Shown here piece by piece: positions 1 to 7,768 of a stretch of DNA of 64,000 nt. Every line of letters starts with the position of its first letter. Within the stretch, counting starts at the first letter, position 1. This DNA is from Oscillibacter valericigenes (GTDB taxonomy: Bacteria > Bacillota > Clostridia > Oscillospirales > Oscillospiraceae). The notes under the pieces are model-generated. The model saw only the letters and a program-made list of their open reading frames with translations. It ran no database searches and had not been told where the DNA came from. The stretch covers positions 22,411 to 86,410 of the forward strand of contig NZ_JAFBIQ010000009.1 of the NCBI RefSeq assembly GCF_021531315.1, written 5' to 3'. The translations under genes were made by a program, and so were the position numbers.

Positions 1-886
1 TGTCCGCGTTTTCCAGATAGACGAGCCGTGTGCGCAGGCTCGCGGCGCGCCAAAGTGCGTCGTTGCCCCGCTCGATCTGCGCGATGGCCTCCGCCGAGGT
101 TTCCGCGCTCACGCGCAGCGCGACCGCGTTGCCTGTTCCTGCGGCGCGGCGCACACCGTCGCCCATGTCTGCGAGCTGTTCCGGCGTGAGCAGCAGCGTA
201 GCGTGGCTGCGATTGCCCTCCAGCGTCGAAAGCATCTGCGTGAGCGCCGTTTCGTCCGCAGCGGGCAGCAGCAGATAGACCGTCAGATCGTCGCGGTGCG
301 CGGGTGTCTCGGATTGGATCGGCGTTTCCTGTGTTGCAGAGGCCGCGGTATGCGCGCGCTCATACTGTGCGTAGCGCCTTTGGATGGGGTCGGTCGCCGC
401 ATCGAGGAAGGCTTCATCCGAAAGCACGGCATTGTCATTTCGGATGCGCAGCAGGTAGCCGTAGGTGATCCTGGTGCTGGAATATTTGAGGTCAAACATC
501 TTCGTCAGCGCACTGATGGGAAAGAACACCATGCCATTGCGCAGAATGGGCGTGCCGGCGTAACGCTCGCCGGTGCGATTGTTCTCCATCGAACCGATGG
601 TCAGGTCGCAGTAGAGCACGCGCTGACCCTTATAGAGAATGGCGACGGATTTCTCCTGATTGTAGGAATAGCGGATGCCGAGGTCGTCCGGCGCATCCAT
701 CGTCGCGCCGGCGACATAAAGGATGCCGTACTGCCAGAAGGGCATCGTGTCGTCGCTGAGGTCGCACATACGGTCGTTCACGGCGGTGAAGTACAGCGTG
801 GGTGCGGCAAGCGCGCGCGGCGGCAGAAGCGTGCAGAGCAGCAGCACACCGAGCAGCAGCGACATCAGTCTTCTTTTCCGCGTCAT
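1..886 (-). CDS. Secreted protein with stalk-like and deacetylase-like regions, cut by window edge
   Basis: The reading frame is open from an ATG at 886 to the left edge, so only the N-terminal 295 residues are visible. A GGGAGGTG ribosome binding site lies 6-7 bases upstream of the ATG. Residues 1-27 form a signal peptide (basic start MTRKRR, leucine core, ALAA cleavage region). Residues about 60-140 (GTPILRNGMVFFPISALTKM and following) resemble the copper-amine-oxidase-N 'stalk' domain found in many Firmicute wall proteins. After a short polar linker, the segment starting HRDDLTVYLLLPA resembles a degenerate polysaccharide deacetylase (NodB) fold. The family assignment is inference because the catalytic part lies outside the window. 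It probably acts outside the membrane. Confidence 0.6.
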   Translation of the reverse strand, partial: MTRKRRLMSLLLGVLLLCTLLPPRALAAPTLYFTAVNDRMCDLSDDTMPFWQYGILYVAGATMDAPDDLGIRYSYNQEKSVAILYKGQRVLYCDLTIGSMENNRTGERYAGTPILRNGMVFFPISALTKMFDLKYSSTRITYGYLLRIRNDNAVLSDEAFLDAATDPIQRRYAQYERAHTAASATQETPIQSETPAHRDDLTVYLLLPAADETALTQMLSTLEGNRSHATLLLTPEQLADMGDGVRRAAGTGNAVALRVSAETSAEAIAQIERGNDALWRAASLRTRLVYLENAD

Positions 887-924
887 ATTCCGCACCTCCC
901 GTCGTTCGGTTTTTTCCTTATCAC

Positions 925-953
925 AGTATAGCAAATTCCGCGTTTTTTTGCAA
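925..953 (-). promoter_or_regulatory. Sigma-A-type promoter for the secreted protein
   Basis: On the minus strand TTGCAA (948-953) is followed after 17 bases by TATACT (925-930), about 40 bases upstream of the ATG at 886. Confidence 0.5.
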
Positions 954-961
954 TCCCCTTG

Positions 962-1963
962 TCAGCCCTGCCACTGCACGACCTGCGCGCCGGTGAAGTA
1001 GTGCTCCAGGATCTCCTCGCAGGAGCAGCCCTCCTTTGCCATCGCGTTCGCGCCGTACTGGCTCATACCGACGCCGTGACCGTAACCCGTAACATGGAAG
1101 GTCAGACTGCCGCTGTCGGCCTCAACGGTGAAGGACGGCGAGCGCAGGCCGAGGATGGTGCGCAGCTCGTTGCCGCGCACGCTGACGCCGCCGACGCGCA
1201 GCGTGGAGACAAAGCCTGCGTCGTTGCGCTCGACATCTGTGAGAAAGCCGCTTGCGTCCCCGCTGAGCTTTGCGGCGGGATAGACGGCGCAAAAGCGGTC
1301 GCGGAACTCCTGCGCGGTGAAGGTCACAACGGAGTAGTAGTTGGGGACAAGACTGTCGTCCTCGGGGCTTTCGACGCTTTGGAGATACGGAAGGTCCGTC
1401 TGCCAGACCTCGCCCGCTCCCTGCGTGTGTCCCGCGGCAGAGGAGAAAAAGACTGCCAGCACCGGCGTCCCGTCGTAAACGATCACCTCGCCGTCCGTTT
1501 CCGCCACGGCGCGCGCGAGCTTTTGCTCATACCGGCGCGCGCCCGGTCCCCAGCCGACCGCCGCCTCCGCGGCGGTCTCGTAGGCCTTGCAGCAGGTGAT
1601 GTCGTCGCAGGCGTCCGCGTCGGGATGACGCGCGATCGGCCCCTGCGCCATCTTGTAGAGCGTGTAGGTCCGCGCGGCGATTGCCTGTGCCTTGAGCGCC
1701 TCCGGCTCGAAGGAGGCGGGCATCTCGGCGCGCAGAACGCCGAGCAGGTATTCGTCCATCGGCATCTCCTCGACGCTGCCGCCGTGCAGCACGCGCAGCG
1801 TGCGCGTGCTGTCGGGCACCGCGGCGTCGGGCCGCTGCGAGCCGTTCGAGGCCGCGCCGTGGGGCGAGACCGTATCGCCTCCCTGCCGCGCGGGCGCAAA
1901 GCCCCACGCGAAAAGAAAGAGAACAGCGATCAGCACCATGCTGATGCGCAAGGCGTTTTTCAT
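962..1963 (-). CDS. spoIID: Stage II sporulation protein D
   Basis: SpoIID is the membrane-anchored lytic transglycosylase of the engulfment complex (with SpoIIM and SpoIIP); it cuts septal peptidoglycan around the forespore. The 333-residue protein has an N-terminal membrane anchor (residues 4-24) and a linker. It then has the conserved family blocks: EYLLGVLRAEMPASFEPEALKAQ, AAR-YTLYK, the glycine-rich SAAGHTQGAGEVW region, and a C-terminal GYGHGVGMSQYGA block. Length is normal. GGGAGG precedes the ATG with 7-base spacing. It stands alone with no SpoIIIA or SpoIIQ partner beside it. Expression in the mother cell under sigma-E is known for the family, but I could not identify that promoter here. 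Confidence 0.93.
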   Translation of the reverse strand: MKNALRISMVLIAVLFLFAWGFAPARQGGDTVSPHGAASNGSQRPDAAVPDSTRTLRVLHGGSVEEMPMDEYLLGVLRAEMPASFEPEALKAQAIAARTYTLYKMAQGPIARHPDADACDDITCCKAYETAAEAAVGWGPGARRYEQKLARAVAETDGEVIVYDGTPVLAVFFSSAAGHTQGAGEVWQTDLPYLQSVESPEDDSLVPNYYSVVTFTAQEFRDRFCAVYPAAKLSGDASGFLTDVERNDAGFVSTLRVGGVSVRGNELRTILGLRSPSFTVEADSGSLTFHVTGYGHGVGMSQYGANAMAKEGCSCEEILEHYFTGAQVVQWQG

Positions 1964-2044
1964 TTTGTCATTCCTCCCTTGCAGGATCGTTCCCCCTTAC
2001 TATATGAAGGGCTGTCCCAAAGATGCACGGCGGCGCAAAATGCG

Positions 2045-2073
2045 TGGACAAATCGCCTTGCCCGTGCTACAAT
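2045..2073 (+). promoter_or_regulatory. Promoter of the membrane protein at 2114
   Basis: TGGACA (2045-2050), 17 bases, then TACAAT (2068-2073), about 40 bases before the start codon at 2114. Confidence 0.4.
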
Positions 2074-2113
2074 GGCGGCAACAGATCATTTTTCTCACGA
2101 AAGGATGCCCCTT

Positions 2114-2854
2114 ATGAAGACCTCCGACCGTCTTGCAACGCTGCTTTTTCTTCTTGCCGCGCCCGCCGCGCGCTTTCTTGAGCTGGAAAAAAATCTGGAT
2201 GCCGACGGCCTGCCGACCGGCGGCCCTCCGTACCTGCCCGCCGTGCTGCTTACGGCGGCAGCCGTGTTTTTGCTTTTATCGCGCGCGCTGCCCGCGCGGG
2301 ACGCCGTGACGGCTGATTTCGGCCGCATCTTCCGCTTTGACGACCAGTTCATGCTGACCGCCGCGGTCGCGGGCGGTCTTCTGCTGCCTGTCTCCGCTGC
2401 GCTGCGGCTCGTGAGCGGGGGCGCATCAGGGCTGAATTTAATATTGTCTGTGTTTCTCGCCTGCTCCGGTGCAGCAATGCTCTATGCGCTCGTCGCGCAG
2501 CGGCGCAGCGGCGCGTTCGCGCCGGTCGCGCTGCTGGTGCCGACCTGCTATCTCGTGGTGCAGCTCATCGTCACTTACCGCGCCAACGCGCGCGAGAGTG
2601 TGCTCACGCACTTCTATCCTGAGCTGCTGCTGCTTGCCGCACTCTGCCTTGCGTCCCTCTACCTTGCGGCCTTCGCCTACCGCTGCGGCGCTCCGCGCAG
2701 CTTTGCCACCGCTGCGCACATGGCGGTCACGCTCGCGGCGGCCTGCTGTGTGGACATGATGCTCGCGCGCCGCTATGACGGCCTTGCCGCCTGCGTCGGT
2801 GCGGCCTTGCTGCTCCTTGCCTACCGAAAGGCGGCGGGCGACTTCGAGGGCTGA
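2114..2854 (+). CDS. Polytopic membrane protein, function unknown
   Basis: The product is 246 residues with about seven hydrophobic segments separated by short loops (for example PYLPAVLLTAAAVFLLLS, FMLTAAVAGGLLLPVSAA, FYPELLLLAALCLASLYLAA). There is no signal-peptide cleavage site, no soluble domain and no recognisable catalytic motif. The ATG at 2114 is chosen because AAAGG lies 9 bases upstream and homology to nothing else extends the frame. The same frame is open far upstream, antisense to spoIID, but that part is shadow. It lies divergently from spoIID, and a strong terminator follows. I do not recognise the family, and no function is proposed. Confidence 0.7.
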   Translation: MKTSDRLATLLFLLAAPAARFLELEKNLDADGLPTGGPPYLPAVLLTAAAVFLLLSRALPARDAVTADFGRIFRFDDQFMLTAAVAGGLLLPVSAALRLVSGGASGLNLILSVFLACSGAAMLYALVAQRRSGAFAPVALLVPTCYLVVQLIVTYRANARESVLTHFYPELLLLAALCLASLYLAAFAYRCGAPRSFATAAHMAVTLAAACCVDMMLARRYDGLAACVGAALLLLAYRKAAGDFEG

Positions 2855-2874
2855 GACAAAGGATACGAAAACGG

Positions 2875-2905
2875 AAAAAACGGCTGCTCTCGCAGCCGTT
2901 TTTTC
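2875..2905. terminator. Rho-independent terminator
   Basis: CGGCTGC (2881-2887) pairs with GCAGCCG (2892-2898) around a 4-base loop. It is flanked by A6 on the left and T7 on the right, so it can work in both directions; it ends the membrane-protein transcript. Confidence 0.85.
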
Positions 2906-3006
2906 CTATTGATTGGAAGATTGGATGAAAAGAAGCTATTGTCTCTTGCAAGTATTAAGATAACGGCCGAGTTTTAATAAAGTTCGCGACAGTTGTTAAA
3001 AAAGTA

Positions 3007-3498
3007 TTAAATCTTCAAATCCTCCCCCGTCGCCCCGATTTCCTGCTTTTCCGCGCGAAGACCGCGGAAAAAGTCCTCCAGCACAGCGCGGCATTCGTCT
3101 GCGAGGACCCCGCCGACGAGCGCGGGGGTGTTGGCAAAGGGCTCCATGTAGAGATTCAGCACACCGCCGCAGGAACCCATCGCGCGGTCGCGCGCGCCGT
3201 AGTACACGCGCGGGATGCGGGCGTTGAGGATCGCGCCCGCGCACATCGGGCAGGGCTCAAGGGTGACATAGAGCGTGCAGTCGTCCAGCCGCCACGAGCC
3301 GACGGCGGCGTTCGCCATCTCGATTGCCTCCATTTCAGCGTGGGAGGCGGTGGACTGCTTCTCCTCACGGCGGTTGCGTCCGCAGCCGACGATCTCGCCG
3401 CCGCGCACGATCACGCAGCCGACCGGCACCTCGCCCGCCGCCGCGGCCTCGCGCGCGAGTGCGAGCGCCTGCGCCATATAGCGTTCCTGTTCGCTCAT
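3007..3498 (-). CDS. tadA: tRNA-specific adenosine deaminase
   Basis: TadA deaminates A34 of the tRNA-Arg(ACG) anticodon to inosine. The 163-residue protein has the zinc and catalytic signature of the cytidine/deoxycytidylate deaminase family: HAE at residues 53-55 and PCPMC at 82-86, with PVGCVIV near 25-31. The start at 3498 is set by GGGAGAG 8 bases upstream; the frame stays open for another 52 codons with no ribosome binding site. The length fits the family. It is divergent from the yaaL-bofA pair. Confidence 0.92.
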   Translation of the reverse strand: MSEQERYMAQALALAREAAAAGEVPVGCVIVRGGEIVGCGRNRREEKQSTASHAEMEAIEMANAAVGSWRLDDCTLYVTLEPCPMCAGAILNARIPRVYYGARDRAMGSCGGVLNLYMEPFANTPALVGGVLADECRAVLEDFFRGLRAEKQEIGATGEDLKI

Positions 3499-3574
3499 GC
3501 GTTTTCTCTCCCGTGGTTTAAGTTTTGGCATAATCGTCCATACTCTCCGTAAACTGTTAGGGGAGTTGAAAAAT

Positions 3575-3841
3575 ATGCGTAAGATCAATCTGTTGCAGCA
3601 GCCGGTCGCAAGCGACCCGAAGCTGCAGGAGCTTTTCACCGAGCTGAGCGACACGCGCTTCGCGCTCGCACAGGCCTATACCCGCTTTGACAACACCACC
3701 GAGCCTGAGCTGGTGGACGCCTGCATCTTTGAACTCAACGCGCTCCAGTCACGCTACAACTATCTGCTGCGGCTCGTCAAGGAGCGCGGCGGCATCGCCG
3801 CGGCCAAGATCTACTCGGAGGGGGCGACGGTATGGGTCTGA
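3575..3841 (+). CDS. yaaL: YaaL/DUF2508 family protein
   Basis: This is an 88-residue soluble, mostly helical protein. It matches the DUF2508 (YaaL) family in its central FTELSDTRFALAQAYTRFDN and CIFELNALQSRYNYLLR segments. Family function is unknown. GGGGAG at 3560-3565 precedes the ATG. The gene overlaps bofA by 10 bases, and in Bacillus yaaL also sits directly before bofA, which supports both calls. Confidence 0.8.
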   Translation: MRKINLLQQPVASDPKLQELFTELSDTRFALAQAYTRFDNTTEPELVDACIFELNALQSRYNYLLRLVKERGGIAAAKIYSEGATVWV

Positions 3842-4098
3842 CAGATAAAATAGGCGTCGTTATCCTCTGCGCCTTTCTGTTCTTTTCGGTGCTGCGGCTG
3901 TTCGCCGCACCGCTGAAGCTCGCGGCGAAGGTGCTGCTCAACACGGCGCTGGGCTTTCTCGCGCTCTTTTTGCTGGGGCTGACCGCGCCGCTCACCGGCT
4001 TTTCGCTGGGGCTGAACTTCTTCAACGCCGTCACGGTCGGCATTCTCGGTGTACCCGGACTGGTGCTGCTGTTGCTGCTGCAAATGCTGTTTGTTTAG
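3832..4098 (+). CDS. bofA: Pro-sigma-K processing inhibitor BofA family protein
   Basis: The 88-residue, almost wholly hydrophobic protein has three membrane segments and the family's conserved end: FFNAVTVGILGVPGLVLLLL. In Bacillus BofA holds the SpoIVFB protease in an inhibitory complex in the outer forespore membrane until the sigma-K checkpoint is passed. The start overlaps the end of yaaL (translation probably coupled). No spoIVFB or sigK gene lies nearby. The family call is firm; the role in this organism is inferred from Bacillus. Confidence 0.88.
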   Translation: MGLTDKIGVVILCAFLFFSVLRLFAAPLKLAAKVLLNTALGFLALFLLGLTAPLTGFSLGLNFFNAVTVGILGVPGLVLLLLLQMLFV

Positions 4099-4113
4099 CT
4101 TACATAAAGTTGG

Positions 4114-4139
4114 AAAGGCCGCCTAATGGGCGGCTTTTC
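4114..4139. terminator. Terminator between bofA and the convergent ttcA-like gene
   Basis: AAAGGCCGCC (4114-4123) can pair with GGGCGGCTTTT (4128-4138) around a short loop, T-run on the plus strand. It abuts the stop codon of the convergent gene, so both transcripts probably use it. Confidence 0.6.
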
Positions 4140-4863
4140 ACTGCTCTTCGCCGCCGATCCCCCAGCCGTAGAGCGGGTAGCGCTGCATCGCGCCGAAGAT
4201 CTTCTGCTTGAGGTCGGGGTAGCGCCCCTCCAGCGAGGCGATCAGCTCCTTGACCTCCTGCCGGCGTGTTTCGCCGTTGGCGGGGCAGGGATTCTCGACG
4301 ATGGGGAGCGAGAGCCGCTTTGCGGCATTCACGATCTGCCGCTCCTTAACATAGAGCAGCGGGCGGAGCTGCGTGACATCCGTGCGGCTCAGATAGGTCA
4401 CGGGCTGAAAGCAGCCGATGCGCCCCTCGAAGATGAGGCTCATGAGCATGGTTTCAACCGCGTCATCGTAGTGGTGGCCGAGCGCGATTTTTTTGATGCT
4501 GTGCTCGTTCATCGCGGTCGAGAGCGCGCCGCGGCGCAGCTTCGCGCACAGCGAGCAGGGATTTTTCTCCTTGCGCTCCAAAAACACGACCTCGTAGATC
4601 GGCACCTGTGCGCGGATATACTCCACGCCGAGGCCGCGGCAGTAGTCCGCCACGCCGTCGAAGCTCATGCCCGGCGTGCCGGCCTCGATCGTCATGGCGA
4701 CAACGCGGAACGGCTCGGGGTAAAAGCGGCTCAGGCGCGCGAGCGCGGTGAGCGTGAGCAGCGAATCCTTGCCGCCCGAAACGCCGACGGCAACGGTATC
4801 GCCCGCCTGGATCATGTCGTAATCCTCGACGCAGCGGCGCACGAGGCCTAAAATTTCCTGCAT
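4138..4863 (-). CDS. TtcA/TilS-type PP-loop ATPase, probable tRNA 2-thiocytidine synthase
   Basis: The 241-residue protein belongs to the adenine-nucleotide alpha hydrolase (PP-loop) group. SGGKDS at 29-34 binds ATP, CSLC at 103-106 matches the TtcA iron-sulfur or sulfur-relay cysteine pair, and LGHHYDDAVETMLM near 140 is the TtcA/TilS block. TtcA thiolates C32 of certain tRNAs. Start 4863 is chosen for GGAGGG 10 bases upstream; an alternative ATG at 4902 lacks one. Related proteins in Clostridia are often labelled simply tRNA 2-thiocytidine synthetase TtcA; the exact tRNA target is unproven. Confidence 0.8.
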   Translation of the reverse strand: MQEILGLVRRCVEDYDMIQAGDTVAVGVSGGKDSLLTLTALARLSRFYPEPFRVVAMTIEAGTPGMSFDGVADYCRGLGVEYIRAQVPIYEVVFLERKEKNPCSLCAKLRRGALSTAMNEHSIKKIALGHHYDDAVETMLMSLIFEGRIGCFQPVTYLSRTDVTQLRPLLYVKERQIVNAAKRLSLPIVENPCPANGETRRQEVKELIASLEGRYPDLKQKIFGAMQRYPLYGWGIGGEEQ

Positions 4864-4982
4864 GGTCGGGTGTCCCTCCGAAAGAAAAAGTGAAAATTTC
4901 AATTTGCCATCTTCGAAAACGAGAGCAAATCGAAGAAAAAATGAGATTTCGAGAGTATTATATATTCTAAATCAAATTGGTG

Positions 4983-5011
4983 TTGACACACTCGCCGGGA
5001 AGTGCTATAAA
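4983..5011 (+). promoter_or_regulatory. Promoter of rplM-rpsI
   Basis: TTGACA (4983-4988), 17 bases, TATAAA (5006-5011). The leader of about 75 bases before rplM could hold an L13-type regulatory leader, but I could not confirm the known fold. Confidence 0.8.
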
Positions 5012-5094
5012 TAGCCTTGTTCCGATTTTAACAGGGAACAGAGAAAATGTAAAGCGAAAGCATACATGATAGATTGAAACGGAGGAAACACACC

Positions 5095-5526
5095 ATGTCC
5101 ACTTTTATGGCGAACAAGGGCAACATCGAGCGTAAGTGGTACGTCATCGACGCTGCCGGCAAGCCCATGGGCAAGACCGCGGTCGTGGCAGCCGATCTGC
5201 TGCGCGGCAAGCTCAAGGTCACCTACACCCCGCACGCCGACTGCGGCGACAACGTCATCATCATCAACGCGTCCAAGGCCGTTCTCACCGGCAACAAGAT
5301 GGAGCAGAAGTATTATCGTACTCACTCCGGCTGGGTCGGCGGCCTCAAGGAGACCAAGTACCGCATCCTCATGCAGGAAAAGCCCGAGCTTGCGATGCGC
5401 GTCGCAGTCCGCGGCATGATGCCCCGCAACACCGTCACCAAGGACTCCCTCAAGCGCCTGCACATCTATGCCGGCGAGGCCCATGAGCAGCAGGCTCAGA
5501 AGCCCGAAGTCTGGGAAGTCAAGTAA
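5095..5526 (+). CDS. rplM: 50S ribosomal protein L13
   Basis: The 143-residue product has the L13 landmarks: KWYVIDAAGKPMGKTA near the N-terminus, DNVIIINASKAVLTGNK in the middle, and MLPRNT-like MMPRNTVTKDSLKRL with the HIYAGEAHEQQ end. GGAGG at 5081-5085 sets the ATG at 5095; the frame is open 21 bases further up without a ribosome binding site. It is the first gene of the rplM-rpsI operon, the standard bacterial pairing, 16 bases before rpsI. Confidence 0.98.
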   Translation: MSTFMANKGNIERKWYVIDAAGKPMGKTAVVAADLLRGKLKVTYTPHADCGDNVIIINASKAVLTGNKMEQKYYRTHSGWVGGLKETKYRILMQEKPELAMRVAVRGMMPRNTVTKDSLKRLHIYAGEAHEQQAQKPEVWEVK

Positions 5527-5542
5527 AGGAGGATAAAGAAGA

Positions 5543-5947
5543 ATGTATCAGTCTAAAAAGCCTTACCTCTACGGCACCGGCCGCAGAAAGTCCTCCGTTG
5601 CCCGCGTGCATCTTTTTGAGAACGGCACCGGCGCCATCACCATCAACGGCCGCGACATCGACGAGTATTTCGGTCTCGAGACCCTCAAGATGGTCGTCCG
5701 TCAGCCCCTGGTCGCCACCGAGACCCTCGGCAAGGTCGACATTGTTGCCACCGTCGAGGGCGGCGGCGTGTCCGGTCAGGCCGGCGCTCTGCGTCACGGC
5801 GTTTCCCGCGCCCTGCTGCTCGTCAATCCCGAGTACCGCGCCATTCTCAAGAAGGCCGGCTTCCTCACCCGCGATCCTCGTATGAAGGAGCGCAAGAAGT
5901 ACGGCCTCAAGGCTGCCCGTCGCGCGCCGCAGTTCTCCAAGCGCTGA
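5543..5947 (+). CDS. rpsI: 30S ribosomal protein S9, 3' end used as integration site
   Basis: The 134-residue protein starts [13 protein letters not shown] and ends with the invariant S9 tail [16 protein letters not shown], whose terminal arginine contacts P-site tRNA. AAAGGAGG precedes the ATG. The last 46 coding bases recur, with synonymous changes only, at 19493-19538, where an island ends. The stop codon and terminator now following rpsI therefore probably come from the island, while the coding sequence stays intact. Confidence 0.98.
   Translation: MYQSKKPYLYGTGRRKSSVARVHLFENGTGAITINGRDIDEYFGLETLKMVVRQPLVATETLGKVDIVATVEGGGVSGQAGALRHGVSRALLLVNPEYRAILKKAGFLTRDPRMKERKKYGLKAARRAPQFSKR
5898..5943 (+). 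repeat. attL of the rpsI island
   Basis: Imperfect direct repeat of 19493-19538, 39 of 46 bases identical; all seven differences fall on third codon positions. The 14-base segment CAGTTCTCCAAGCG (5930-5943) is identical and is the probable crossover core. Confidence 0.8.
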
Positions 5948-5956
5948 TTTTTCAAG

Positions 5957-5993
5957 AAAAGCCAGAAACTGCAATGGTTTCTGGCTTTTTTCT
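5957..5993 (+). terminator. Terminator after rpsI
   Basis: AAAAGCCAGAAAC (5957-5969) pairs with GTTTCTGGCTTTT (5977-5989) and is followed by more T. It lies inside the island, so the island supplies its host gene with a terminator. Confidence 0.9.
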
Positions 5994-6040
5994 TTTTGCT
6001 TGATCTGGTTTGTTTTGACCTGCAACAGCCCTTTTAGAAT

Positions 6041-6089
6041 GGGCTAAAACTGGGCTAAATTGCGAGAAAAGGGCTAAAAAAAGGGCTAA
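6041..6089 (+). promoter_or_regulatory. Integrase arm-type sites, left cluster
   Basis: GGGCTAA occurs at 6041, 6052, 6071 and 6083, that is, in two pairs spaced 11-12 bases. The same heptamer pair stands at 19412 and 19424 next to the integrase gene. Such repeats near both ends are what arm-binding domains of lambda-type integrases recognise. Confidence 0.6.
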
Positions 6090-6385
6090 TTTTTAGCTGC
6101 CTTTCTCTCTCGTATTTTCTTGTCAAGCAGCTCTATTGCTCCCGGCTTTTTAATGAATTCTCTGTAGCATTCCAATGTCGCCGCAGCAAGTCTGTCTCTA
6201 ACATAATCCGGCACGGAATCAAGGTCAAATTCAACATGATCGGTGCGGTCATAGATGATTCCCTCATGTTCAATGCTTTCCGCTTTTTGTGTACTTCCGT
6301 CAAGCTTGACAACCACAATATACTGCGCGGGCTTCGTTCTGCTTTTGTACGCTGCGGAATTTGATTCACCGTTCTTTTGCTTCAT
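6086..6385 (-). CDS. Small island protein, function unknown
   Basis: The 99-residue charged, soluble protein has no recognised domain. Its core, AQYIVVVKLDGSTQKAESIEHEG followed by a DHVEFDLDSVPDYVRDRL segment, suggests a small alpha/beta fold. It has no signal peptide or membrane helix. The ATG at 6385 follows GGGGGT by 7 bases; alternative ATGs lie just upstream. The stop codon lies inside the last GGGCTAA arm site. It is the first gene at the left end of the island, a position where excision or maintenance genes often sit, but nothing in the sequence shows that role. Confidence 0.55.
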   Translation of the reverse strand: MKQKNGESNSAAYKSRTKPAQYIVVVKLDGSTQKAESIEHEGIIYDRTDHVEFDLDSVPDYVRDRLAAATLECYREFIKKPGAIELLDKKIRERKAAKN

Positions 6386-6639
6386 AATCAATACCCCCAT
6401 AATTATTTGGACTATCGGTCCACCCACAATATAGCATAACATCACCGCCTCCGGGCGATGCTCCAGTGCAATTCTGGTGAGTCCCGCATTCGGACATAAA
6501 AAAAGACCCGACTGCTGCAACAGTCAGGTCTTGCGCCCTCAGGCGATATGGTTTTGCACTATCGATACTATATTACAACCATATCACAATTTGCGCAGAC
6601 AGTCAAGCCGGCTGGACTGCGCAAGGAAGGATGAGCGCC

Positions 6640-6750
6640 ATGTCTGAAGCTATTGATGTCATTGCCGAGGAAACGGAGGTAAGCACGACAGAGCTGGCGA
6701 CGGTGCTGGACGTGTCTGTCCGGCAAACAATAGGTGATATGATAATCTAA
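6640..6750 (+). CDS. 36-residue HTH-like peptide or gene remnant
   Basis: AAGGAAGG precedes the ATG. The peptide contains STTELATVLDVSVRQ, which looks like the first two helices of a winged or helix-turn-helix domain, then stops. A hairpin follows at once. It could be a tiny regulator or the start of a regulator broken by a stop. Confidence 0.35.
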   Translation: MSEAIDVIAEETEVSTTELATVLDVSVRQTIGDMII

Positions 6751-6783
6751 GCGGCAGCTGCCATGAGAGCAGTTGCCGCTTTA
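6751..6783. terminator. Terminator-like hairpin
   Basis: GCGGCAGCTGC (6751-6761) pairs with GCAGTTGCCGC around a 7-base loop, with one G-U pair, followed by TTTAATATTT. It separates the peptide at 6640 from the convergent HTH gene. Confidence 0.55.
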
Positions 6784-7005
6784 ATATTTCCGATTGCGCC
6801 GATGGCGCGAGTAATATCCGATCCATTTTCCTGTTGTTATCCTGGCGTCACATGGCCGACCTGCATCTTTGGGAATGATCCAGGCATGGCCGACCTTTCC
6901 GGCACCAGCGACCCTGCCGAGGTTACACAGGCGAAGCACGCTTGCCATGGTCATACCCCACTGCTCCGCAGCTTCCCTCGTAGACATGTAATCGTCAACA
7001 GCCAT
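6781..7005 (-). CDS. Helix-turn-helix DNA-binding protein, excisionase-like
   Basis: The 74-residue basic protein begins MAVDDYMSTREAAEQWGM, the N-terminal helices of the MerR/excisionase-type HTH used by small recombination directionality factors and similar proteins. It continues LRLCNLGRVAGAGKVGHAWI and ends in a basic tail RHRRNRKY. The wing segment (G-AWIIPKDAGRP) is typical of the group. Start 7005 is preceded by AAAGGG; an ATG at 7026 is possible. It may help the integrase excise the island or regulate the left operon. A second excisionase-like gene lies at 15857, so which one is Xis is open. Confidence 0.6.
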   Translation of the reverse strand: MAVDDYMSTREAAEQWGMTMASVLRLCNLGRVAGAGKVGHAWIIPKDAGRPCDARITTGKWIGYYSRHRRNRKY

Positions 7006-7247
7006 ATTCCCCGTCCCTTTCGCCAAAACAATACCAAAAGCAGCTGATATTTAACCGATTTTTCCAACGCAAAGCGGAACGGAAATGACAATTTTTCGCT
7101 CCGGCAACTACGCGAAAATCGGGGTCGGCGAGCCCGCGGCAAAGGGCCGCCCCCTCTTCACAGTACCTTGCACCTCTGGCGTCATGATACCAGCTCGGAA
7201 CGCTTTGGAACAGGCAAACCGGGTGGGTGATCTTGCGCTTTCCCGCA

Positions 7248-7289
7248 GTCCTCCTTTCGTGCGATATGCTCTTTGCACGAAAGGAGGGC
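7248..7289 (+). promoter_or_regulatory. Long perfect hairpin covering a Shine-Dalgarno site
   Basis: CCTCCTTTCGTGC (7250-7262) pairs perfectly with GCACGAAAGGAGG (7275-7287), extendable by two more pairs, around a 12-base loop. The 3' arm is the ribosome binding site of the gene at 7294. It could act as a translational lock or, with TTTT after it, as a terminator/attenuator. Confidence 0.6.
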
Positions 7290-7293
7290 TTTT

Positions 7294-7626
7294 ATGCTTG
7301 TTGCAACGCACTACACGGTATCTTTAGACATTGGCAAGGGTGTTTATGTGGTGAGGAACAAAGACGCGCCTATGTGTCCTGAATGCGGTGTTCTGATGTC
7401 CGGCTACGATCACCGGAAAAGGAAGGCCATAGGAGCAGACGGCAAGCCTCGCATCTTTCTGATCCGGCGCCTGCGCTGCCCGGTGTGTAGACAGATCCAT
7501 GCTGAGATCCCAGACAGCTTGATCCCGTACAAGCACTATGCGTCTGAGGTCATCAAGACTGTACAGCAGGGGGATGATTCTCTCTGTCCAGCCGATGATT
7601 CCACAATCCGCAGGTGGAAAAAATGA
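7294..7626 (+). CDS. DUF6431-type zinc-binding protein, probably truncated
   Basis: The 110-residue protein has a four-cysteine zinc site, CPECG near residue 28 and CPVC near 65, and the block IFLIRRLRC...HAEIPDSLIPYKHYASEVI. I know these features from DUF6431 proteins, small transposase-associated zinc-finger proteins common in Clostridia. Full-length relatives are longer. Here the frame stops at TGA right after a run of six A. The next frame continues EFTHLLCLYLSAPAQYALYE before two TAG codons, so a frameshift has probably shortened it. AAAGGAGG before the ATG is inside a hairpin. Confidence 0.6.
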   Translation: MLVATHYTVSLDIGKGVYVVRNKDAPMCPECGVLMSGYDHRKRKAIGADGKPRIFLIRRLRCPVCRQIHAEIPDSLIPYKHYASEVIKTVQQGDDSLCPADDSTIRRWKK

Positions 7627-7768
7627 GTTTACCCACCTGCTTTGCCTGTACTTATCCGCTCCGGCTCAGTATGCTTTATATGAACGAATTCGTATCACCT
7701 TGTAGTAGGAGGGGATATTGGAACAGTTGCACCGGGCATTTATCAAAAATAGAAAGGAGCGAAATATC

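Noticed and set aside
959..2113. Long open frame on the plus strand joined to the membrane protein at 2114
   Set aside because: It is antisense to spoIID, has the Arg/Ala/His-rich composition of a GC-rich shadow frame, and only the part from 2114 has a ribosome binding site and membrane segments.
5012..5094. L13 leader RNA before rplM
   Set aside because: Position fits, but I could not draw the known fold with confidence.
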